Assembly (NCBI GenBank): GCA_021841795.1
Contig: JAKCDN010000127.1
Coordinates: forward strand, 1-8,139
Origin: Acidobacteriota bacterium
Lineage (GTDB): Bacteria; Acidobacteriota; Terriglobia; Terriglobales; Acidobacteriaceae
Reading direction: 5' to 3'
Length of the DNA stretch: 8,139 nucleotides
Below, one piece after another: positions 1 to 4,923 of this stretch; position 1 is the stretch's first letter; each line of letters opens with the position of its first letter. The notes beneath the pieces were generated by a model. That model saw nothing but the letters and a program-made list of their open reading frames with translations, was not told the origin of the DNA and did not search any database. Made by a program: the position numbers and the translations under genes.

Positions 1-474
1 GACCTCGCGCTCCTGAAATTCCGCGCCGCGCCAGATGGGCGTGAGCGAAGGCATCTCTACATTGTCGGAGCGGTTGGCCGTCTTCATGCGAATGACCAGC
101 GGGCCGTGCTTTTTTGCCACCGAATACAGGTGGTAGACGGCCTCAAGACAGCCGGGCTCGACCCGTTTGCGGGTCTCTTCCACGGTCTCGTCCACGGTTT
201 TTTCGACTCCATCGACGGTCTTTGTGACCTGGCGGGTCACTTTTACTTTTTCGACGATCTCGCGGTCGGGCCAATCGACGCCGGAGACGTTAGAAAGGAG
301 ATCGAAGGCCAGCTCGGCATGGTCGCGCAGAAAAGCGGCCACCGCCAGGGCGCTGGAGTGGGCAAGACAGAGCGAGTGCTGCGCGGCCGGTCCGGGATTG
401 GGGACGAACTCGACGCCGGCGACGGGGACCGCCGCTTCAATCGCCGCTTTGATCTCTTCGACCGACTTCAACAT
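1..474 (-). CDS. nuoC: NADH-quinone oxidoreductase subunit C (NuoC), N-terminal part, runs off the left edge
   Basis: NuoC is a peripheral-arm subunit of respiratory complex I, on the cytoplasmic side, and works with NuoB and NuoD near cluster N2 and the quinone site. The visible 158 codons start at the ATG at 474-472, with AGGAG (485-489) 10 bases upstream. No other ATG in that frame lies between this start and the nuoB stop. Residues 109-131 contain the family strand YHLYS followed by GPLVIRMK. Residues 141-158 contain PSLTPIW and end at the window edge in the NuoC signature EREV. Residues of about 72-107 form a charged K/E/V/T-rich insertion (VTKTVDG, VDETVEET) between the usual strands GVDWPD and YHLYS; E. 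coli and Thermus homologues are shorter here as I recall them. The C-terminal half lies outside the window. The gene follows nuoB after 58 bp, consistent with a nuoABC order. Confidence 0.93.
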   Translation of the reverse strand, partial: MLKSVEEIKAAIEAAVPVAGVEFVPNPGPAAQHSLCLAHSSALAVAAFLRDHAELAFDLLSNVSGVDWPDREIVEKVKVTRQVTKTVDGVEKTVDETVEETRKRVEPGCLEAVYHLYSVAKKHGPLVIRMKTANRSDNVEMPSLTPIWRGAEFQEREV

Positions 475-493
475 CCGCTTCTGGCTCCTGGCT

Positions 494-509
494 GCCGGCC
501 TTTGCCGGC
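494..509 (-). other. Small GC hairpin between nuoB and nuoC
   Basis: In the 58-bp nuoB-nuoC spacer, GCCGGC occurs twice, separated by four bases (AAAG on the transcribed strand). This gives a 6-bp perfect stem about 20 bases upstream of the nuoC start. There is no T-tract after it, so it is not a normal intrinsic terminator. It could affect mRNA processing or translation of nuoC, or it could be a chance result of high GC. Confidence 0.35.
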
Positions 510-532
510 GGCATACAACGGCATGATACGCA

Positions 533-1150
533 CTACTCCCCGCGGTTCATTGTGATCGGCACCGGCCAGACGCCGCGGTTCGAGGTGGGTTCGAGGTCAT
601 GTCCGCCGGGGACGGGCACGGGAAACTCGCCCTGGGCGCCTGCGTCGAGAAAGCGCGGGCGCTCGGCACCGGTCAGGGGCTGACAGTCAATCTTTTTCTG
701 CAGGGCAATGAAGGCCTGGAGGAGCGCTTCAGGCCGGGGCGGGCAGCCGGGGATGTGCACATCGACGGGGATATAGCGATCAATCCCCTTGAGCACGTTG
801 TATCCCTGCTTGAAAGGCCCTCCGGAGATGGCGCAGGCGCCCATGGCAATGACGTAGCGAGGCTCAGCCATCTGGTTATAGAGGCGGACGACCTGCGGAG
901 CCATTTTTTTGGTTACGGTGCCGGAGACGATCATGAGGTCAGCCTGGCGCGGCGAAGGGCGAAAGACCTCGGCGCCGAAGCGCGCCAGATCGTAACGGGC
1001 CATGGTGGTGGCAATCATCTCAATTGCGCAACAGGCAAGGCCAAACTGCATGGGCCAGACGGAACTGCGGCGGCCCCAGTTGTACAGCTCCTGGATGGTC
1101 GTAACGAAGACGCCCTGCTTGCCGAGCTCGATTTTAAGATTCTGATCCAT
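533..1150 (-). CDS. nuoB: NADH-quinone oxidoreductase subunit B (NuoB)
   Basis: NuoB binds the [4Fe-4S] cluster N2, the last iron-sulfur centre before ubiquinone/menaquinone in complex I. The 205-residue product has the full signature: [14 protein letters not shown] gives Cys40 and Cys41, GACAISGG gives Cys106, and [10 protein letters not shown] gives Cys136. These are the four expected cluster ligands. [18 protein letters not shown] (residues 63-80) is also a family hallmark. The C-terminal tail after about residue 155 is proline- and glycine-rich, as in longer NuoB variants, and has no recognised function. The ATG at 1150 has GGAG 11 bases upstream, and the N-terminus fits the family. The start lies 197 bp after the nuoA stop, a long spacer for this gene pair. 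All key residues are present and nothing suggests a broken gene. Confidence 0.97.
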   Translation of the reverse strand: MDQNLKIELGKQGVFVTTIQELYNWGRRSSVWPMQFGLACCAIEMIATTMARYDLARFGAEVFRPSPRQADLMIVSGTVTKKMAPQVVRLYNQMAEPRYVIAMGACAISGGPFKQGYNVLKGIDRYIPVDVHIPGCPPRPEALLQAFIALQKKIDCQPLTGAERPRFLDAGAQGEFPVPVPGGHDLEPTSNRGVWPVPITMNRGE

Positions 1151-1347
1151 GCGCTACTACGCTCCAGTGGCCGATGGCCGGTTGATCAGCGGTCATTGAC
1201 TTCCGCGGAAATTGCCATGGTACAGCCAGCCACGCGATGCCACGCTCCTGTTGCCTGAACCAAACTCGCCCAGGGTTGGACCAATCACACCGATTCTTGA
1301 ACCCGGCCGACGCCGGCAAAATGGAACGGGAGCAGCGCTCCCCGCGT
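1151..1347. other. Long nuoA-nuoB intergenic spacer, no convincing gene
   Basis: This 197-bp gap holds no recognisable protein. A possible 61-codon minus-strand frame starting from TTG at 1319 overlaps the nuoB start, has no family resemblance, and is not called. Visible structure includes a hairpin next to the nuoA stop (1324-1347), a small inverted repeat GCCG-ACGC-CGGC (1306-1317) and a 10-bp palindrome TTCCGCGGAA (1201-1210). I found no persuasive -35/-10 pair for a separate nuoB promoter. Confidence 0.5.
1324..1347 (-). terminator. Hairpin just after the nuoA stop, possible attenuator or RNA processing site
   Basis: On the transcribed strand the sequence reads GAAC-GCG-GGGAGC-GCT-GCTCCC-GTTC, starting within the nuoA stop codon region. 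The inner 6-bp stem with a 3-base loop (1328-1342) is perfect. The flanking GAAC and GTTC can pair as well, leaving a three-base bulge. A short CATTTTG follows, so the T-run is weak. Downstream nuo genes must still be expressed, so full termination is unlikely. Partial attenuation, 3'-end protection of nuoA mRNA or RNase processing fit better. This is inferred from the sequence only. Confidence 0.4.
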
Positions 1348-1719
1348 TCAAGACCACGTCAGCACGCCTTTGGCCCAAGCCCAGGCCAGGCCCTCGACCA
1401 AGAGCAGCACGAAGACCAGCATGGCCGTGCAGGCCGCCGCGCTGAGACCTGAAAACGCCACTGCGAAGGGCAGCAGAAAGACGGCTTCCACATCGAAGAC
1501 GAGAAAGATGATGGCGTAGAGGTAATACGCTGAGCGAAATTGCACCCAGGCATCGCCCCTGGAAACCAGGCCGCACTCGTAGATGGAGTTCTTGGTTGGG
1601 TTGGGCTTGGGCGGGGCGAAGTACTTTGCCCAGAGCCAAGCCAGCCCCAGCGGACCGAGGCCGAAGCCGAGCGCCGCCACGAACAAAACAACCAGAGAAA
1701 AATAAGGACCGGACGTCAT
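1348..1719 (-). CDS. nuoA: NADH-quinone oxidoreductase subunit A (NuoA)
   Basis: NuoA (the ND3 homologue) is a small membrane subunit of complex I at the junction of the peripheral and membrane arms. The 123-residue product has three predicted membrane helices, at about 6-29, 64-87 and 91-115. The conserved loop has YECG at 47-50; its cysteine matches the ND3 loop cysteine that becomes exposed in deactive mitochondrial complex I. QF (60-61) and FDVE (75-78) supply the conserved acidic residues of helix 2. The length is normal for the family. The ATG at 1719 has only a weak upstream ribosome-binding signal (AAGGG, about 15 bases away), but no better in-frame start is seen. It is the first nuo gene in the window and is probably transcribed from the preceding 157-bp gap. 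Confidence 0.96.
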   Translation of the reverse strand: MTSGPYFSLVVLFVAALGFGLGPLGLAWLWAKYFAPPKPNPTKNSIYECGLVSRGDAWVQFRSAYYLYAIIFLVFDVEAVFLLPFAVAFSGLSAAACTAMLVFVLLLVEGLAWAWAKGVLTWS

Positions 1720-1876
1720 TGCGGGAATGAAAACCCTTTTCTAAGCTAACAGTTTATGGCCGGCTTTGGCGATGCCGAGGGGTAGATTTTCTGCCGTTCA
1801 GGGCAAGATTTCCACCGTTCATCCCATCTTATGGACCGTTCGATGCGCAAGCGGGCAAACAGGCGGATTCCGAGCC
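1720..1876 (-). promoter_or_regulatory. nuoA: Probable nuo operon promoter region
   Basis: This 157-bp gap separates the isomerase-like gene from nuoA and is the likely site of the nuo promoter. An AT-rich patch at about 1736-1759 (TAAACTGTTAGCTTAG on the transcribed strand) is the best place for a -10 element, 20-40 bases before the nuoA start, but no -35 box with good spacing is clear. Three 21-bp-period direct repeats lie just upstream of this patch (1779-1841). I see no hairpin with a T-run after the isomerase stop, so readthrough from the upstream genes into nuo cannot be excluded. Confidence 0.45.
1779..1841. repeat. Three tandem 21-bp direct repeats with CCGTTC core, candidate operator
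   Basis: The hexamer CCGTTC (GAACGG on the transcribed strand) ends three consecutive 21-bp units at 1794-1799, 1815-1820 and 1836-1841, exactly 21 bp apart. Units 1 and 2 match at about 14 of 21 positions, and units 2 and 3 at about 12 of 21. Mismatches fall mainly in the first half of the unit. A 21-bp period is two helical turns, so the cores lie on one face of the DNA, as expected for cooperative binding of a regulator. The array lies about 75-122 bp upstream of the nuoA start, where activators usually bind. No fourth unit is visible on either side. The regulator is unknown. Confidence 0.5.
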
Positions 1877-3307
1877 TCAGCAGACCCTGTGAAAACCGAT
1901 GCCGAGGAGCGCGGCGAGGTTGCCGAGGACGGGGGCGAGATGCCCGACGCCGACGGCGCAGTGGTGGGCAGGGCCCTGGGCGTTCCAAGCCTGGATGAAG
2001 CCGTGGGCGCCCAAGGGGAAGCGGTAACGGCTGTTGGTATTGCCGATCTCGAGGATGGGCCCGGGGACGGACTCGCCCTCGGCAACGACGAGTTTGAAGC
2101 GGGAGGCGCGGTCTTCGACGACCGAGAGCAGGGTGACGGGCCCGTACTTAACGCTCATTTCGACCGACAGCCCGCTGCCGACTTTGCCGTGGAAGACGCG
2201 GAGCGGGCGCACCCTGGTTTTCCCTTCCGCGATGGCGATGTGACCGGGGCCGTCGTGGCCCATGAGCACGACATCGTCGTTGAAGTCGATGGCATAGTAC
2301 TCAGTGAACGAACCGCCGGCGTCGAGCAGGTCCATGATCTTCATGGCGATGGCGTTTTTGACCTCATATTCGCCGGCGACGGGGATGTGCCGCGCGGTGA
2401 GCAGCGAGGCGCCCAGGATGATGGAGCGCATGACGTCCGCGTTGGCGGGGTTGCCCGAGCCCTTGTAGTAGTAAGCCATGGCGTCGAGGCTGTGCTGCGC
2501 GGCGAGCGCATCGAGCGCCACGGAGGTGCGGGCGGCGCGAAGCAGCTCCTGGGGCGGGCAGTCCGGCCGCACGTCGAAGTCGCGCTGGAAATCCGCGAGG
2601 CGGCGGTCCAGATCGGATGCGCCGACCGCAGCGGCGAGCGCGCTGAGCTCGTCGACTTCAAGCATCTCCACGTGGAGGCCGAAGGCGATGGAGACGAGCG
2701 TGAGATCGGTCATGATGTCCAGCATGCCGCTGTAGTAATGTCCCATGAGCCCGAGCCGCGACTCGGCGAGGGCAGCGCGCACGCGGGCCGCGGAGAGCCA
2801 GGCCTGGATTTCGCTTACTGATCCCGGATGGCCGAGCACGCCCGTGACCTGGTGGAAAGGAATCTGGGCGCGGGCGAAGAGGTTGGCAATCTCCGGCACG
2901 GGGCAGGCGGAACAGAAGGCCAGCCACTCGGCGGTCATGGCCGAGCGGTCCTCGATCCGGTTGAAGGCGGCGTAGTCGATCGCGGATTCGGGCTGCAGGT
3001 TGAGGACGACGACGGGCACGCCGGCGCGCTGAACGAGAGGGAGGACGGTGTTGGACAGGGCGTAGGTGGCGACGTAGAGAAAGAGCAGGTCAATCTCTTC
3101 GCGGCGGCAGCGGCGGCCGGCTTCGCGCGAGCGCTGGGGCGTATCGACGAGGCCGAGATCGACGACCTGGACTTCGGGCTGGGCGAGGCCGCCAACCAGG
3201 CGGTCAAGATAGCCCTTGAGCCTCTGCTCAAGACCGTCGAACTGGCTCCAGTAGGCCTCGAGTCCGATGGCGCAGAGGCCGACACGAAACTGGTGTCGAT
3301 TGCACAT
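1877..3307 (-). CDS. L-arabinose/L-fucose isomerase family protein (AraA-like)
   Basis: This is a 476-residue cytoplasmic protein of the AraA-type ketol isomerase fold, which interconverts an aldose and a ketose using a divalent metal, usually Mn2+. It is somewhat shorter than E. coli AraA (about 500 residues). The four expected metal ligands can be placed by motif: Glu313 in AGEYEVKNAIAMKIMDLL (compare GEGDWKTAALLRIMK), Glu336 in SFTEYY, His351 in VLMGHDGPGHIA, and His449 in GPAHHC, which matches the AHH of AraA. The N-terminal half shows the Rossmann-like pattern of the family (IDLLFLYVATYALSNTVLP, then VPVVVLNLQP). The ATG at 3307 has AAAGGA 10 bases upstream. It starts 25 bp after the glycosidase gene ends, so the two are probably co-transcribed. 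No kinase or epimerase gene (araB or araD type) is next to it, so L-arabinose as substrate is only a family-based guess; L-fucose or another sugar is possible. Confidence 0.85.
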   Translation of the reverse strand: MCNRHQFRVGLCAIGLEAYWSQFDGLEQRLKGYLDRLVGGLAQPEVQVVDLGLVDTPQRSREAGRRCRREEIDLLFLYVATYALSNTVLPLVQRAGVPVVVLNLQPESAIDYAAFNRIEDRSAMTAEWLAFCSACPVPEIANLFARAQIPFHQVTGVLGHPGSVSEIQAWLSAARVRAALAESRLGLMGHYYSGMLDIMTDLTLVSIAFGLHVEMLEVDELSALAAAVGASDLDRRLADFQRDFDVRPDCPPQELLRAARTSVALDALAAQHSLDAMAYYYKGSGNPANADVMRSIILGASLLTARHIPVAGEYEVKNAIAMKIMDLLDAGGSFTEYYAIDFNDDVVLMGHDGPGHIAIAEGKTRVRPLRVFHGKVGSGLSVEMSVKYGPVTLLSVVEDRASRFKLVVAEGESVPGPILEIGNTNSRYRFPLGAHGFIQAWNAQGPAHHCAVGVGHLAPVLGNLAALLGIGFHRVC

Positions 3308-3332
3308 CGCGCTATCGTCCTTTCAAGGGCGG

Positions 3333-4841
3333 TCACCAACTGACGACGGCGACGGCAAAGGGTTCCAGTTTGAGGGTGGCGCCGGCGAGCGCGAGTTGGC
3401 GCGCCGGATTGTCGGCCGTATCGGTATCGACAGCCAGCACGGCGGCGGTCGCGGCATCCGGCAGGGAGACCGCGATTTCGCGATTGCGTTTGTTCACGAG
3501 CAGGAGCCTGCGCCCCGTGGGCGCGAGGAAGGCCTGGGCGCTCAAGTCGGCGGAGGCAACAGAGGTTTCCACCAGTTTGTCGCCGGGGTGGAATGAATCC
3601 CGGATCAGCTTGAGGACCCAGAAGCGGGCATTGGGACGGTTGGCGATCCAGTCCATCATGCTCACGCTGGGAAATTGCGAGGGGTAGCCGACCAACTGCG
3701 ATTCCCCGACGATATCGATCTGCAGGCGCGAGAGCTCGATAAAGAGATCGGCGTAGAGCGCGCCGGCGAGGTTCCAGTAGGCGGCAGGAGGCGGGACATT
3801 GTCGCCGGGTTTGTTGTCAGAGGGAAGAATCACTCCCAGTTCATCGAGATCGGTCTTCGTCGCCGGCGCAAGCCGCTTGCGGATGGCCTCGATGTAGCGA
3901 ACGGTATTGAGGAAACCGGCTTCCTGATCGAAGAAGGTGTACTGCCACTGGTCCAGGGTCTCGCCGCTCGCAGGAGACGCATAGAAGTGGTAGGAGATCA
4001 TGTCGAGAGGAATGCCGGGCTTGTGGTTGGCGGGGTTGAGGAAATATTCGAAGTATTTTTCATCGCGGCCGGGTGAGGCCAGCGCCAGGCCGACAAATTT
4101 TGTCTGTGGCGAGACGCGATGGACGGCGCTCACAATCGCGTCGTAGCGCGCGGTGTACTGCTGCGGGGTGGTGTTGTGCTCGAAATCGACCTCGTTCAGC
4201 ACCTCCCACCAGGCCAGCTTGTCGTGATGGCCGGATGAGTGGAACACGCCATGTTCATCGGTGAAGCCGCCATTGACGAACCACGCGACGAGGCGCGCGT
4301 AATAGTCGCCGAGTTCGCTGCCGCTGGGATCGCGGAGTTCGGCGCCCTGGGTATAGTTCCAATCCACCTGGTTGGGATCGGCCGGATACGTGACGGGGCG
4401 AGGGGTTTTGAAGAGCCAGGCGGGAATGGTGCTGAAGTTGACAATCACCGGATGGCCATCGGTTGCGGCCAGAAAGTCGTTCATCATGGGATCGATGAGG
4501 GTGAAATCCCAGGAGGTTTTATGCGGGGAGGGCGGCTCCAACTCGGCCACAGCGAGCCGGGGATATGGCAGCCAGGGAACGTAGCGCACGTCGTCGGCGC
4601 CAAGGGCCTTCAATGCGTCATAGGATGCAACACTGAGCGGCTGGCCGGGACGCAGGGGAGGATTGACGACGACCTGCAAGGTAGGCGTGGTCTTCGAGAC
4701 CACGGTCACCTTATCCCACTGGACGGAGACGGGCAGGGGCTGCTGGGCGTTGAGCGAGGCGAGGCCTGGGGCGCAGGCCGAAGCCAGAAGCAGCAGGACG
4801 CCGGGAAGACGCGCCGGCGGCCTGTGGATTGATCTTCGCAT
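3333..4841 (-). CDS. Exported clan GH-A glycoside hydrolase, GH39-like
   Basis: The 502-residue product is likely a retaining glycoside hydrolase with a (beta/alpha)8 barrel, resembling GH39 beta-xylosidase/alpha-L-iduronidase enzymes. WWEVLNEVDFEH contains the clan-A Asn-Glu pair (Asn216, Glu217), where Glu is the acid/base. DMISYHFYA (residues 280-288) resembles the barrel strand that follows. TDLDELG gives Glu334 as the candidate nucleophile, which is less certain. The C-terminal 80 or so residues look like a small beta-sandwich, common in this clan. The start at 4841 is chosen because GGGAGG lies 7 bases upstream and because it begins a signal peptide: MRRS, a hydrophobic stretch (residues 12-24) and a likely cleavage site after LNA (residue 32). 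Cys23 follows ASA, a weak lipobox, so a lipoprotein is possible. A longer frame extends upstream but overlaps the previous gene. The isomerase-like gene follows after 25 bp. The substrate is unknown; a pentose-containing plant polysaccharide or glycoside is plausible. Confidence 0.8.
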   Translation of the reverse strand: MRRSIHRPPARLPGVLLLLASACAPGLASLNAQQPLPVSVQWDKVTVVSKTTPTLQVVVNPPLRPGQPLSVASYDALKALGADDVRYVPWLPYPRLAVAELEPPSPHKTSWDFTLIDPMMNDFLAATDGHPVIVNFSTIPAWLFKTPRPVTYPADPNQVDWNYTQGAELRDPSGSELGDYYARLVAWFVNGGFTDEHGVFHSSGHHDKLAWWEVLNEVDFEHNTTPQQYTARYDAIVSAVHRVSPQTKFVGLALASPGRDEKYFEYFLNPANHKPGIPLDMISYHFYASPASGETLDQWQYTFFDQEAGFLNTVRYIEAIRKRLAPATKTDLDELGVILPSDNKPGDNVPPPAAYWNLAGALYADLFIELSRLQIDIVGESQLVGYPSQFPSVSMMDWIANRPNARFWVLKLIRDSFHPGDKLVETSVASADLSAQAFLAPTGRRLLLVNKRNREIAVSLPDAATAAVLAVDTDTADNPARQLALAGATLKLEPFAVAVVSW

Positions 4842-4848
4842 CCAGAGA

Positions 4849-4854
4849 CCTCCC
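4849..4854 (-). promoter_or_regulatory. Strong ribosome binding site that fixes the glycosidase start
   Basis: GGGAGG on the transcribed strand lies 7 bases before the ATG at 4841. It is the best Shine-Dalgarno match in the window and decides in favour of this start over the upstream ATG at 4955, which lies inside the preceding gene. Confidence 0.75.
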
Positions 4855-4879
4855 GGGCATGCATGCAAGCCCGCCAGCC

Positions 4880-4888
4880 ATCTTAGCA
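4880..4888 (-). promoter_or_regulatory. Possible extended -10 box upstream of the glycosidase gene
   Basis: TGCTAAGAT on the transcribed strand fits the extended -10 pattern TGnTAnnAT. It lies 38 bases upstream of the glycosidase start, inside the 82-bp gap after the phosphoesterase gene. No -35 box sits at the normal distance; a TTGACC overlapping the upstream stop codon is 36 bp away, too far. If real, it would let the glycosidase-isomerase pair be expressed independently of the phosphoesterase gene. Confidence 0.25.
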
Positions 4889-4923
4889 TTGCGGCCCCAC
4901 GGGATCGCGGCGGGCGGACAGGG

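Noticed and set aside
1134..1319. Possible 61-codon gene between nuoA and nuoB
   Set aside because: It starts only from TTG, has no clear ribosome binding site, overlaps the nuoB start and resembles no known family.
1766..2821. Plus-strand open frame of 351 codons opposite the isomerase-like gene
   Set aside because: It has the same mirror-frame signature and no motif, and the minus-strand gene there has conserved metal ligands.
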